Below are positions 22,797 to 34,773 of a DNA stretch of 64,000 bases, piece after piece (the stretch's first letter is position 1; every line of letters starts with the position of its first letter). The DNA is taken from contig NC_089493.1 in assembly GCF_036850765.1 (NCBI RefSeq), positions 13,517,632 through 13,581,631 on the forward strand, read 5' to 3'. The stretch is from Saccopteryx bilineata (lineage: Eukaryota; Chordata; Mammalia; Chiroptera; Emballonuridae). The position numbers were made by a program, and so were the translations under genes. The notes under the pieces were generated by a model that was given only the letters and a program-made list of their open reading frames with translations, was not told the DNA's origin and searched no databases.

Positions 22797-23160
22797 TCTG
22801 GTCAGTTATCTCAGCGGTAGAGCATCAGCCTGGCATGTGGATGTCCTGGGTTCGATTCAGGTCAGGGCACACAGGAAAAGCACTCATCTGCTTCTCTACC
22901 CCTCCCCTTTCTCTCTCTTTTTCTATCTCCCCCTTCCACAGCCATGGCTCGATTGGCTTGAGCAATTTGGTCTTCGGCTCTGAGGATGGCTCCATGGCCT
23001 TGCCTCAGGCTCTAAGAACTTGGTTGCTGAGCAATGGAGCAATGCCCCCGATGGGCAGAGCATCATTTCCTAGTGGGCCTGCTGGGTGGATCCTGGTCAG
23101 GGTGCATGTGGGAGTCTGTCTCTGCCTCCTTGCCTCTCACTAAATATAATTTTTAAAAAA
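22797..23160 (+). mobile_element. SINE, family A-like older subfamily, nested in L1
   Basis: The head is TCAGTTATCTCAGCGGTAGA. The L1 sequence is continuous across it, with flanks AAAACATGTTA / AAAATATGTTA. Confidence 0.87.
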
Positions 23161-23385
23161 TAAAATATGTTAAGTGAAAGAAGCCAGTCATAAGAGACAC
23201 ATATTATAACTGTCTGTTCACATGAAATATCTAGAATAGGTAAATCAGTGGAGACAGAAAGTCAATTGGTGGTTTCCGGAGATGTAAAAGGGTTTGGAGA
23301 AAACAGCTAGTGGGTATGGGGTTTCATTTGGGGTGAAGAGAATGTTATAAAATTTATGATGATGATGGCTGTACATATCAGTAAA

Positions 23386-23614
23386 TACAGGCTTCCCACA
23401 CTTTCTGAAAGCAAAGTGTTTCTATGAAACTTTTTCTAAACTAATATGGTGTAAACCTTAGCACAGACCACGCGATTTCTACTTTTACCTCTTTCCTAAA
23501 AGCAAGAAACCTTTTCGGATTTCCTTCAGTTGGTGAAAACCAGGTACGAATGTAGGTCTTTTGTAAAAGTGAAGTGGTGTAAAGTGAACTTTCGGAAAGC
23601 AGGGCATACTTGTA
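23386..23614. mobile_element. TcMar-type DNA transposon fragment, nested in L1
   Basis: The terminal inverted repeats begin TACAGGCTTCCCACACTTTC and, inverted, TACAAGTATGCCCTGCTTTC, with TA at both ends. L1 3'-UTR sequence resumes directly after it. Confidence 0.75.
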
Positions 23615-23840
23615 TACCAAGAGGCATTGAACTGTACACTTTAAATGGGTAAATTGTGTGCTTGTGAATTATATCTCAATAAAGATGTTATGTTTAAGAA
23701 AAGAGAGAGGGGTGGTATAGTCTAATGGTTAAGAGCACAGGCTCTGAAGCCTGGGTCTGACCCCGGATTGACCTTTGTGAAATATTTACAACAGTACCTG
23801 GCATGCAGTCAACACAACATATGTGTGCTAAATAATTTTT

Positions 23841-24005
23841 TAAAAAGATTTTATTTTTTGATTTTAGAGTGAAGAGAGAGAGAAAGGGTGAAGAGCAGGA
23901 AGCATCAACTCCCATATGTGCCTTGACCAGGCAAGCCCAGGGTTTCAAACTGGTGACCTCAGCATTGCAGGTCAACACTTTATCCACTGCGCCACCACAG
24001 GTCAG
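23841..24005 (-). mobile_element. SINE, family D (~170 bp)
   Basis: The minus-strand head GGTGGCGCAGTGGATAAAGT, GAAACCCTGGGC box and short A-rich tail are present. The flanking duplication GCTAAATAATTTTT is perfect. A MIR3-like stretch (23706-23830) precedes it. Confidence 0.9.
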
Positions 24006-24141
24006 GCTAAATAATTTTTAAATGAAGCATCTGGGTATAATAACTTGATGTTTAATAACATGCCACCAAAAACAACCACCAGCTTTAGCGCCCAGGATGC
24101 TCGCTGCTGTCGGTGTGGCTCCTATGCTCGGTGAGAAAGGA

Positions 24142-24207
24142 GGAATGAATGAATGAATGAATGAATGAATGAATGAATGAATGAATGAATGAACAAACGA
24201 ACGAACG
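24142..24207 (+). repeat. (GAAT)n microsatellite
   Basis: About 12 GAAT units are followed by degenerate GAAC units. Confidence 0.95.
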
Positions 24208-24209
24208 GT

Positions 24210-25145
24210 GCAGTTTTCCAGGTGCCTGATGGGTGTATGCAGTTCAGATACTTGCCAGCAGAGGGAGCCACACAACCAAATACTGCGCAGTGACCTTGTA
24301 GAAGTTCCTGGTGGAGCGGGTCCCTCCTGTTCCTGGGCTCTCTAACAGCCTTGACTCTCCTTGCTCACGCACCTCCCATCTCCGGGGTTAGCCCCGCATC
24401 TTTCTCACCGTGGTCCTTGAGCCCTTTGCCAGGGAAGGCTGGTGTTTGGCCTCTATCGGGTTCAAAGCCTCAGGCATTGCTTCTGGAAGCTACTTGCAGG
24501 CATCTCTGTGGCCCCTTTGGCGCCCTGGCCAGGCTCCACCTGGCCGGCTTACCCAGTGCAGGAGAGATACCCAGTACTTCCTGATCTCTTGGTGCTGGAC
24601 CCAAACCTTCCATTGTCCCCGGGTCCCTAGTCACCACTCCTGCCCCCTCCTAATTTCTGCACCCTGTCCATCCCCTTGGACATGTGATCCTCAAAGGTAA
24701 CTAAAGCTAAAAACTTTGATTTCATTAACACCGAGTGCCCAGTAACTACCTTCTTGGACATGGGTTCAGATGATCTACAACAATGCTTTGAGTTGATTGA
24801 TTTCCTTCATTTTGCAGAGGAGAAATTGGAGCTCAGAGACGTCAGGTGACCTGCCATGGACCATACAGATGATGGGCAGTCGTGTCTAACTTAAACACTC
24901 CAGTTCCCAACCTGTATTTTCATTGCTCATTTGTCTCAAGACAATCCAGAGAGTTTTAGGACTGGAATACACCCTAAAGGCCACACTCGGCAACTTCCCA
25001 TGCAGCTGTGCAGTGACACAGCCAGCCCCTGGGGACCTGTGCCCTCTGCTTGGGGACATCTCTGTCTGGCTTCCTCCATTTAACTTTCAGGTCTCAGCTG
25101 AAACACTGCAGGGACCCACTCAGAGCCCTAGGGTTGGTATGAAGG
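24210..25145. other. Intergenic, MIR and L2 fragments
   Basis: No gene seen. MIR-like sequence lies at about 24780-24905 and an L2 3' end at about 24990-25130. Confidence 0.5.
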
Positions 25146-25151
25146 TTATTA

Positions 25152-25476
25152 TTAAAAAATTTTTTTTTTATTAAGTGGGAGGTGGGGAGGCAGAGAGACG
25201 GACACCCACATATACCCCAATCTGGATCCATCGGGCAAGCCCTCTATGGGGTGATGCTCTACCCATCTGGGGCTTGCTCTGTTACTTGGCAACCAAGCCA
25301 TCTTAGCACCTTGCAGGAAGAGGAGAGAGGGGGAGAGAGAGAGAGAGAGAGAGGAAGGAGAGGGGGAGGGGTGGAGAAGCAGATGGGCGCTTCTCCTGTG
25401 TGCCCTGACTGGGAATCGAACCTGGGCTTCCACACGCCGGGCTGACGCCCTACCACTGAGCCAACCGTCCAGGGCC
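25152..25476 (-). mobile_element. SINE, family A-like older subfamily
   Basis: Minus-strand copy with a (GA)n block. The flanking repeat GAAGGTTATT is on both sides. It is head-to-head with the next SINE. Confidence 0.88.
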
Positions 25477-25511
25477 TGAAGGTTATTCTAAGCTGAAAAC
25501 ATTTGAGATTT

Positions 25512-25955
25512 GGCCCTGGCCAGTTGGCTCAGCAGTAGAGCATTGGCCTGGTATGTGGGAAGTCCTGGGTTCAATTCCCGGCCAGGGCACACAGGAGAAG
25601 CGCCCATCTGCTTCTCTCCCCTCCCCCTCTCCTCCCCTTCTCCTTCCTCTCTCCTCCCCTTCTCCTCCCCTTCTCCTCTCCTTCTCCTCCCCCTCTCCTT
25701 CCTCTCTGTCTCTCTCTTCCCCTCCCACAGCCAAGGCTCCATTGGAGCAAAGTTGGCCCCGGTCACTGAGGATGGCTCCATGGCCTCCACCTCAGGTGCT
25801 AGAATGGCTCTGGCAGCAACAGAGCAACGCCCCAGATGGGCAGAGCATCGCCCCCTGGTGGGCAGGCTGGGTGGATCCCAGTCAGGCGCATGCATGCGGG
25901 AGTCTGTCTGTCTGCTTCCCAGCTTCTAACTTCGAAAAAAATACACGCACACAAA
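25512..25955 (+). mobile_element. SINE, family A, expanded pyrimidine tract
   Basis: Full-length copy; the C/T-rich segment (25613-25730) is enlarged by repeats of CTCCCCTTCTC. Confidence 0.9.
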
Positions 25956-26009
25956 AAAATTGATATTCAACAGATGCATAAAGATAAAGATGTCTCCTTG
26001 GAGCTTCTT

Positions 26010-26528
26010 CTTCTTCTTTTTTTTTTTTTTTTACTGGGCTAAGTGGCTTTATTAGAGAAAGCCAGGATTACAAAGGACTTAAGAGTTGGCATTGGGGCCC
26101 TTCTTCTTGCCAAAGGTGGGCACAACATTGACAAAACGCCGGTTGTACTGCATCCGCCACTTGGCCTGACCAGTCTTCTTCTTTTTCTCCTGTTCGGCCA
26201 CCTTGGGGGTCTGCCTTCTTACTTTCCCAGCACGGGCCAAGGAACCATGGACTTGACCTCCAAGCATGCGACTGGCTACTTCCAGAGAGGTCAGAGCCTT
26301 CACTCCACACTGGCCCAAGATAGGCTCATCCTCTAGGGGCGTTCCTGCCAGGAGTACGACTTGATTTTCTGGAGCGATGCCCTCCTGTGAGGCTACATGA
26401 ACCTTGATCTGCGCAACAGTCTCCTGGCCGGTGACCTCAAGGGTGTGTAGCTCCTGGGCGCAGCGACTGATCTGCGGCCTCTGCCTCTACCGCGAAGATG
26501 GAGTCGGAAAAGAGGAAGGAACAAGAGC
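26010..26528 (-). pseudogene. FAU processed pseudogene (ubiquitin-like FUBI + ribosomal protein S30)
   Basis: FAU encodes a ubiquitin-like domain fused to ribosomal protein eS30. On the minus strand an intronless copy runs from the 5' UTR (CGACTCCATCTTCGCGG) through a continuous frame ([18 protein letters not shown] to KKKGPNANS, stop at about 26079), then 3' UTR, AATAAA (near 26047-26053) and a poly(A) tail. The 14-bp duplication CCTTGGAGCTTCTT (25996-26009, 26529-26542) proves retroposition. A deletion of about 20 bases at the start (near 26466) removed the ATG and the first six or so codons. Substitutions and loss of one Lys in the S30 Lys run are also seen. Otherwise the frame is undamaged, so the copy is fairly young. 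Expression is not implied. Confidence 0.93.
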
Positions 26529-26544
26529 CCTTGGAGCTTCTTTT

Positions 26545-28745
26545 ACTTGACGAAGAGCAGCCACTTCTGGGAAATGAGACTGCTGCAGATTCCCTGGTTG
26601 GGGGCGTCCACTTCCGGGAGGGAGACTAACAGTGCATGGACCACCGATGCCCTCTCTGGGTGGGCGGGGAGGGGCTGGCTCTGAAAGGAAGTGGAGAGCC
26701 TGCTCCTACCTGTCTAGACAAACAAACATCATCACAAACTTGATCTCCCAATGGTTGTTCAAAAAAGCCATTTGTCTTTTCTATAAATACCTATTTGTTC
26801 TTCCCTAAGAAGTCTTTTCTCCCCCCTCCCCTTTCTCTGCTAAGTGCATCAACCTCTACTTGAACCATTTGTTGAACTGCCTGTTTCTTTTGTTAGCATA
26901 TGAATAAACCTTGTTCTCCTGTTAATGTGTCATTTGTCAGTTTAATTCTCCTGTCCCCATCAATAAACCTAAGAGGGAAGAGGAAAAGCTTTTTCCTGTG
27001 CACAACACCCCCATACAGGACACCGTCTCACCGGCCCTCATATCTGATCCTGCCCCGGCCAGACCTCCTCATCCTTCTCTCAGAGATTTATGGGAAGCAG
27101 TGGCAGCTGAGTGACCTCGGGCAAATCACTTGATGTCTCTGAGCCTCAGTTTCCTTCTCTGTAAGATTAGATTTTAAATGAGATAATGCATAGGAGCCCA
27201 CGCCAGGTGAGCAAGACCCAAGCAGAATCGCCCCCAGAGATAGGGGGGCTGGGATCTCATTCCTTGGCTGCAAGTTCGCCGAGTTGCAGACATGTGGGCA
27301 CCAGGTGGCAGCACGTGTGAGAGTCATTTTGGTGGAAGGCTGATGTGTAGGCTGGCACTGGGGACCCACACAGGAGTGTGACTGGGGTGGCTCGCTGTGG
27401 CAGCTGGAAAGAGAGGGCCACCACAGGGCAGCCTCTATGTCTCTTGCTCACCCTAGGACAAGTGGATGCCATAGCAAGTAGCCAGCTGGAGCCGTAGAGG
27501 GATCCCAACCAGGAGGCCAGCTAGAGGGGACCCTGCAGGGAGCGAGTCTGTGTGACAGAGCCTCAGGGGCAGGAGTGGGTCAGGAGAGGTCAGCGGGAGA
27601 ATGTGCTATGCTAGAAATGACCCAATATGCTGGGATCTGCCTAGAATATCATTGGGGGGGGGGAGGAAGACTTCTCAAGGCACAGGTGAAAACACAGGTC
27701 GGAGAGATTTCTGGTTTAAACTCTCTGAATTTTAATAAACCAGTTGCTCATTTATTCATTTATTCAATATACATTGAGCAACTATTATGAGCCATACACT
27801 GGGCAGACTGATGGACAAAGCTCCTGTTGTCTGGTTAGTTTGTGTTTCACTCCTCTGTGCCTTTGCACACGCTGTTCCCTCTACCTGGAGTTCCTGGCTC
27901 TTTTATCTTCCTGCTTGAGATGAGATTCTTGCAGGCTCAGGTGGGGCTTCACCGGACCTCCTGGGGCAGCGCTGGGAGTCCCTCCTTTCCATTCCCTCCG
28001 TTAGGACAAGCCCTAGCCTGCTCTCATCACAAACTCACAGGCCAGTTCCTCCCCCTGCAGGGAGTCACCTCATTACCCACAGCGCCTCCCTGAGGACACG
28101 TTCTAAATCACTAAAGAAAACTCCTGAAATGACTGGGAGGTGCTTGGGAACATCTGCCTCTCTTTATTCACCGTTTTTCAGCACTTCCCCCTGTGAGATC
28201 ATCAGCATGTTGTTCTCCATCTTGAAATCCTGGGCCTCAGTCTTCCTCTCTGTGAAGTGGGCTTGTAATTCCTACCTCCTCCGGTGCGGTGAGGATGGGA
28301 TGGAACGGGATGAGTGGGGGCAAGGCTCATGGGTGCTTTATCCCTGTGGGTGTCGGTGTACATGCGCCACAGCCTCGGCAGGACCCTTGCTATGCAGTTA
28401 CTGTGGCTTCAGGGTCATCCATCATGTTGTAAAACTGGGACTCTGACAAGTGTGCAGGCATTTTCTAGGGCTTCTATACGTATTTATGGGGAGACTCCTC
28501 AGAGAGGGTTATTGTTACTTAGTACCTCTCTACTGGCTTCTCCCAGAATATCCTGCTTTACCCAAATTCGCACTAGTTCTTGTTTCTTGTACATGCCCTG
28601 GGATTCCTACCTACTGGCCTTTACTCATACTTCTGATTTTGCCACTAGCTTTTGAACTCCTACGGAACCTTCAAAACCCACTCAAATGCCATCTGTTAAT
28701 AAAGATTTTCCTGATTTCCCTGAAGGTTATGCTCTTGCCCTTCTT
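26545..28745. other. Intergenic, L2 and MIR fragments
   Basis: No gene seen. MIR-like sequence lies at about 27090-27195 and L2 3'-end pieces at about 27840-28100 and 28560-28748. The last L2 piece continues after a SINE at 29072-29215. A G-run lies at 27651-27662. Confidence 0.5.
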
Positions 28746-28748
28746 TCT

Positions 28749-29070
28749 TTTTCTTTCAAGAGACAGAGAGAGTCAGAGAGAGGGATAGATAGGGACAGAC
28801 AGGAACAGAGAGAGATGAGAAGCATCACTCATTAGTTTTTCGTTGTGACACCTTAGTTGTTCATTGAGTGCTTTCTCATATGTGCCTTGACTGTGGGGCT
28901 ACAACAGACTGAGTAACCCCTTGCTCAAGCCAGTGACCTTGGGTCCAAGCTAGTTTGCTTTTGCTCAAACCAGATGAGCCCTTGCTCCAGCTGGTGACCT
29001 TGGGGTCTCGAACCTGGGTCCTCCGCATCCCAGTTCGACGCTCTATCCATTGCGCCACCGCCTGGTCAGG
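28749..29070 (-). mobile_element. SINE, family B, inserted in L2
   Basis: Full-length minus-strand copy. The flanks GCTCTTGCCCTTCTTTCTT (28730-28748 and 29070-29088) are a long exact target duplication, which suggests a young insertion. Confidence 0.93.
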
Positions 29071-29219
29071 CTCTTGCCCTTCTTTCTTAATTAGGTTGAT
29101 TCATCCATTGACTTAATTAGGGAGATTATACCCAATTATTCCTTTTCTGAGTCTGGGAGCTTTTAGAATAGGAACTGTATCTGTTTTGCATCTGTCCTGG
29201 TACCTGTGCCTGGTTCAGT

Positions 29220-30730
29220 GGCTTGTATATGGGGAAAAAGCAAGGGACTTCCTGGAAAATGGAACTGAGATCATGGGGGACACCGGAGGGTGCTGGGACA
29301 GGTGCAAGCAGCCTATCTGAGGCGCCATCACTTTCGGCCTCAACTTGCCCACAGGTGGCCGGCAGAGCTGCCCACCAGTGCATGCCCGTCCAACCCGCAG
29401 GCTCCCCAGCTCCCAGGAGAAACCAGGGTCGTGCCGGGGGAAGCCCTCGCGGAGGTAAGATCAGGTGCAATTTGTTAACAAGAATGTTCACCAGATGTCA
29501 AAACTCGGCTTTCTCTGTCTGGACAAAGCCTTCTCGACAGAGCAAACTCCCTGGGGAAATGTGGAGAACAAGTCCCCGTGGCATTGGAGCAGCTGAAAAG
29601 CTGGCTGCTGAAAAGCTGGCTGCTGGGGAGACTACAGCCAAGCAGCCGCCGGCAATGAGTGACTAATCTATGGGATCTGATTGCATTATTAATAGCAAGC
29701 ATAGTTTCCCAGGTGTATCTGCCCTACCCAGCAGGCACTGGGTGGTGAGGTTCAGAGCTGATTCCACACAGCTGAGGGACAGAGAGCCAGCTTGCCGGGT
29801 GGAGGGGGCCAAGTCCCGACGGAGTTCTCAGGGTCAGGCTCCTCCCCCTTCCAGCCCAGGGATCCGGGGGCTCCGTGGCTGGGTGTATGCCCACTGGATT
29901 TCAGGTGGTTGTGCTGGAGCATTTATTGAGCACCCACTGGATGCATGGCACACTAGCTCAGGGATTGGAGAACCTGGCTATGCCATTTATAGGATGACAA
30001 CCAATTTTGTCACTCTGGACCACATTTCCTCAACTGTCATGTGGGGACTGATGGTGAGAGTGGCAATGACAGTTTCTACATTAAGCCCTCATTTAATGTT
30101 GCCAACGGGTTCTTGGAAACTGTGACTTTAAGCAACACAACCCATAACAAAACCAATGTTGCCACAGGTTAATTGATATAAATGAGTTCAGTTCCTACCA
30201 TATATTTTTGGTCACAAAACATCACCAAACTTTCTAAATAAAGACCCACAACACTTCTAGTATTAGACATGGAAATACGTAAGTATGAGCTATACGCACA
30301 TTTAAGAAAGATGAATAAAAACAAGAAAATGATCTTCCAAGGCGGGAACCCACTGTGGACAGCACGCATTCCCTCTCCCCCCCGCCCTCCCCGCAGGGTG
30401 AGTGCACGCAGGCACGCACGCAAGCAATGTGGACTGCCAGTTTGTGCACACCTCTAGGACGTGGGAGGCAACCAGAATCCCTGGAGAAAATGCACGCGGA
30501 CACAGGGAGAGTGTGCAAACCACACGGACAGGAACAGACCTTTCCCCCTCATCGGTGTTATAATGAAATGACATTGAATGAAATGGCACTATTTGGGGAC
30601 CTGCTGTATTTGGTGAGCACTTTCAATGTGCCAGGCTCTGTGCTATAAGCTTTCTAGCCATTTGTCTTACCCAGTCCTCCTCACAACCCAAAATACAGCA
30701 GCTACGCAAGCACGATTTCACTGACGAGAA
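29220..30730. other. Intergenic, no gene recognised
   Basis: A plus-strand frame of 147 codons (29223-29666) and others lack recognisable domains. MIR-like sequence lies near 29900-30080 and 30600-30730. Confidence 0.45.
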
Positions 30731-30744
30731 AGAAAAAAACAAGG

Positions 30745-31035
30745 CTTAGGCAGTGGACTAGTTTGGATGGAATCCCCCTCCCCTAATTCATACCCTTCCC
30801 ACAACCTCAGGCTGTGGTCTTACTTGGTTATGCAGAAGTAGGGCCATCGCAGACACACTTAGTTGAGTGGTTAATACTGGAGTTAATACGTGAGTAGGGT
30901 GGGCCCTTAGTCTGGTCTGACAGGTGTCTTAATAAAAAGAAGACTTCTAGAACTGTGAGAGAATAAATTACTGTTGTTTCAAGCCACCCAGTGTGTGGCA
31001 ATTTGTTTCAGCAGCTTTAGTAGACTAACACAGAG
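30745..31035 (+). mobile_element. Degenerate MaLR-type LTR
   Basis: The 3' end has GAACTGTGAGAGAATAAATT then CAAGCCACCCAGTGTGTGG and GTAGACTAACACA, typical of MLT1/MST-type LTRs. The 5' part is eroded. Confidence 0.65.
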
Positions 31036-31039
31036 AGGT

Positions 31040-31930
31040 TAAGTAAGTTGCCCAAGGCTGCACAGCTTGGTCTCAGAACCCCTGGGATTCCAAAGCAGAT
31101 TCGGACTCCAGCCCCTCCGTAATGAGCAATAGCTCTTTATAAAATGAGTCAGCTGTGTACATGCGCGTCTGGAACAGAGCACGAGCCGCGGAGAAAGCGC
31201 CGTTACTGTTGCGGTTGTTGTTAATTATACCTGATCAGAGGCTCTCCCTCCTCAGTGTGTCGTGGCGTTGCTGTGCGCATCAGGACGGTAATGAGTGCCT
31301 TGTACTCTCCCAGGATCCAGACAACTGTGAATTCTAGTTTCATTAACACTATCGGAGGCAATGAGGTGAAGACAAACTGGAGCTACTATTTTCTCACAAC
31401 CCACCCACGGAGGGGTGGTTAGAGCGGCAGCAGCTCGTCCTGGGGAGGGGGAGGTGGGGGCGTCAACACCTCTGTTGTCTTCTGAGAGAACTGGAGATTT
31501 TCCGGCTGTGTCACCAGATGCTGCCGCGGACAAGGCAGGAGGGAGCAAAGGGCCCCCTGAGTCCCCTCCCGCCACATGGCTTCGCAGCACCCTCTTACAC
31601 CCGCAGCAGGTGGCGCACACTTCCCTGCCACGACTTTGGGTGTACTAGGAGACTTAACTGGCTAATAGAACAGGGTGAAGTGATGGCATGCTCAATCTTT
31701 ACCTGTCCCCTGGTGCCTCTGCCATCGCAGTGAGAAGGCTGTTCCCAGGCAGCTGGCTGATCTGAGGGGGAGCAGGAAGGGGAGGACAGACTCCAGGCAC
31801 AGAGTGACCTCCCGTGGCCCCGCCTGCGCTCCCCAATCCCCAGCGGCCCACGCTCACTGTTGTCTGCCATTGAAGTTCTGGTTTTGTCTGCTATGTAGTA
31901 CTCTTGTAGCCAAAGCAAACTGACACAAAC
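31040..31930. other. Intergenic, GC-rich, no gene recognised
   Basis: Several overlapping frames on both strands, none recognisable. It may contain old LTR-derived sequence (about 31650-31930). Confidence 0.4.
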
Positions 31931-31933
31931 ACC

Positions 31934-32285
31934 CTGTGGGGCAGCTGTGTTAGGCTTGCTTGCTGGTTCACAGGCTGCAAGCCCTTTGCCCCATTAGCGC
32001 GTGAGCACAGGGAAGCACCACCTGTGCGTAGCCTAGCTAAGGCTATGGGTGCTTGCGCTCAGGGGGATTGCGCATGCGCGGAGTGCCTGCCTGCCACTGT
32101 GAGGGGGCATTTTGCTGTTTATTTGCCTGAGAGGAGGTTTCCCTGCCCGTGTGCTTCTCTGTGGTTGAGAGACTTTATTAAACGGAATGGCCCAACCCTT
32201 TCTGGCTCTGCAGTTTCTCTACCATCTGCCTGAATCCAGTGTGGACCTGCCTGGCCTCCGCCACGGGCATTATGCCCACAAGGAC
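31934..32285 (+). mobile_element. Putative solo LTR of an endogenous retrovirus
   Basis: It begins TGTGGGGCAGC and has a GC-rich centre, an ATTAAA-type signal in CTTTATTAAACGGAATGG (near 32170) and an end near GCCCACA. No coding region is attached, and I could not find a clear target duplication. Family unknown. Confidence 0.4.
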
Positions 32286-32592
32286 CTCCTCCTTTATACG
32301 TCCAGGTCCGCAAATGGCACCGCGGTCACCTGGAGCTGTGACACGGGCCGGAGCAGCGTGAAGTAGTTCTCTTGAGCCTCCATGGGAAATTGGGGGCTGA
32401 GAATATGCTCATAGGAATAGCACCTAAGGACTGTCCACCCTAGCTTCCTTGAATCTCTGTCTCAGACTTTCATCTATAAAATGGGAATAAAAACATGTTC
32501 CCTTTGGATTGGTTTAAGTATTAAATGCATGGGTCTAGCGTAGCACCTGGAACATAGCGGGTGTCACTGAGCGTTGTTCTCAGCAAATGGAG

Positions 32593-32910
32593 CAGGGGAC
32601 GGGAAACTTTTTGGCTGAGAGAGCCATGAACGCCACATATTTTAAAATGTAATTCCATGAGAGCCATACAACGAACCGTGTACATTACGCATTATCCAAT
32701 AAAAATTTGGTGTTGTCCCGGAGGACAGCTGTGATTGGCTCCAGCCACCCGCAACCATGAACAAGAGCGGTAGGAAATTAATGGATTGTAATACATGAGA
32801 ATGTTTTATATTTTTAACGTTATTACTTTTTTAATTAAAGATTTGCCTGCGAGCCAGATGCAGCCATCAAAAGAGCCACATCTGGCTCGTGAGCCATAGG
32901 TTCCCCTCCT
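32593..32910 (+). mobile_element. Non-autonomous hAT transposon of bat type
   Basis: The element runs from CAGGGGACGGGAAACTTTTT to TAGGTTCCCCTCCT. Internal landmarks are GAGAGCCATGAACGCCACA and AGCCACATCTGGCTCG. The imperfect terminal inverted repeats (GGGACGGGAA / GGAGGGGAACC) fit a hAT element. It has few apparent mutations against the consensus I remember, so it looks young. Confidence 0.8.
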
Positions 32911-32914
32911 AAAT

Positions 32915-34770
32915 TTAATGGAGTGTAGGAGGCCTCACCCTGGTTAGACTTGGGTATGTGGGTGGGGAGGTGTGTCTTTCTGTCTGTCTGTACAGTGCTT
33001 CCTGCATCGAGGCTTGGGGCCCAAAGGAAGGCTGTTTGCCTGCAGACCTGGGGGACCTTCATGTGTGACTTTGAATGTCTGGGGCCCTTCACCATGTCCA
33101 CTCTCCATAAGAAGACTGGGACAGAAAGAGGCTCAAGGACTGGTGTTGGGGGCGGGGCATGAGCTTATGAAAGGGAATGACCTCTCTGGGCCTCTGTTTC
33201 CTTGCCTGTAAAGAGCAGGCATTTATACCTGCCTCACAGTGCAGCTGTGGGGAGGGTTCGCCATCGTTGCGTAAGGCAGTGTTTAGGACAGGGCCTCCTG
33301 TCGTCGCCATCTGTGGGGCAGGCCCTGCACACCTGACTCACCTGCGGGTCTCACCTGTGGGAACATGTCCCTCAGGCGGCTCCATCGCACAGGAAGGAAG
33401 AAGGCGTGTGGACCTTGCTCTGTTTTGAGCGTCCCATCCTCAGAAGGGTGCTCCCCGTGAAGTGCATCTGTGGGCACACCCAGTTCATCACCCTCCGGCT
33501 CTTGCCCCTTTTGTAAGTTCCTCACTCCTTCCCGAGACGGACCCTGTGGGAATCATGGGGGTGACTCCAGAGCTCAGCCCCTGCCTCCAAAACCCACAAT
33601 GAAGTGGGGGAGGTGAGGTGCAAATACAGAAATAAGAAGATAAATGTGCGGCTACATTTTACTGAGCACTTACTATGTACCAGGCTCTGGGCTAAAGAAC
33701 TTCATCTCACTGGCTCTTCCCACAGCTGTGTGAGATGGGTGATGTCATACCTAGTCTTACAGATGAGAAAGCCAAGGCTCTGCAAAGTCCCCCAGAGGGC
33801 CGAGAGGGAGGGGGAGGGGAAAGAGGGGGGGGAGGATCGCTTCTGGTTGATGGTGGTGGTGGGTGGTGGTGGGAAGACCTCAGGAAAGATAGATAGAATG
33901 TTGAGGAGGAGAGACTTAGGAGGAGAGAGGGGTTGGAGGAGAGAGGGAGAGTGGGAGAGTGGGAAAAAGCAGACCGACACACGGATGATCCCCACAGGCC
34001 ACAGCCCCAGTGGCTTTACATCTGGAGCAGAGTTTACAGCGGAGACGGGGAGAGCTGTCTTTATTCTGTTCAGCTGGAAAGAGATTCCTTTGGGATGTAG
34101 TGATAATTGCAAAAGTTTATAAAGTGCCTTTTTATTATTGATAATAGGAGAGCATTAATATTAATAGCAGCCACCTTTATCGAGTGCCTCCTCTGTCTTG
34201 AGCATTGTGCTGGGCTCTTTGTTTGTGTCCAATGCTCACAGCAATGGGGGAGGTAGGTCTTCTCACCTCCACTTTACAAATCAGGAGACTGAAGCACAGA
34301 TGGTCCTGTACGTGGCCCGCGCACCGCAGCAGTGATGGGCAGCATCAGGACTTGAACATGGGTCTCCTGACAGAAAAGTATGACAAAGAATGGTCAGAAT
34401 TTGAGCAGATGGAGAGGCCACACCCCCACCTTCACTTACCCTACCATCCCTCTTGGGGGGCCCAGGCCAGGCTCCCAGCAGTACTGTTTGGGTGAGATCC
34501 AGGCCCCCTATAGCCAGTGGCTGAGGGCTGACAAGGATCCCCTTGAAGGTCCCGCTGACCATGCACTTTATTCAGGAACTGGGGTGAGCTCTACTTATGC
34601 ACATTTGTCTCACCTATCTGCAAGGGCTCCCACCTGACTCCTCTGGCTCCATTCTCCTAGGGTCTTTGCTAGAAACCTTTCTGGAACTTTAACAGCAGCT
34701 GGAGTTGAGCCACAGTCACAGCTGTGCTTGGAGTTCTCAATGAGCCTTGTGCTTTTCCCAGACCAGGCAA
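32915..34770. other. Intergenic, MIR fragments and purine-rich tract
   Basis: No gene seen. MIR/MIR3 fragments lie near 33180-33300, 33640-33800 and 34150-34350. A G/A-rich stretch lies at 33800-33965. Confidence 0.5.
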
Positions 34771-34773
34771 CCA

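Larger units (their letters stand above)
22465..23690 (+). mobile_element. 5'-truncated L1 (L1M type), interrupted twice
   Basis: The end of L1 ORF2 (22490-22795) is followed by the 3' UTR (23160-23385 and 23615-23690). Landmarks are CAACCCAAATGTCCATTGAC, AATGGAATATTATTCAG and the terminal ATATCTCAATAAAG. SINE 22797-23160 and a DNA transposon at 23386-23614 are nested in it, so both are younger. Confidence 0.85.
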
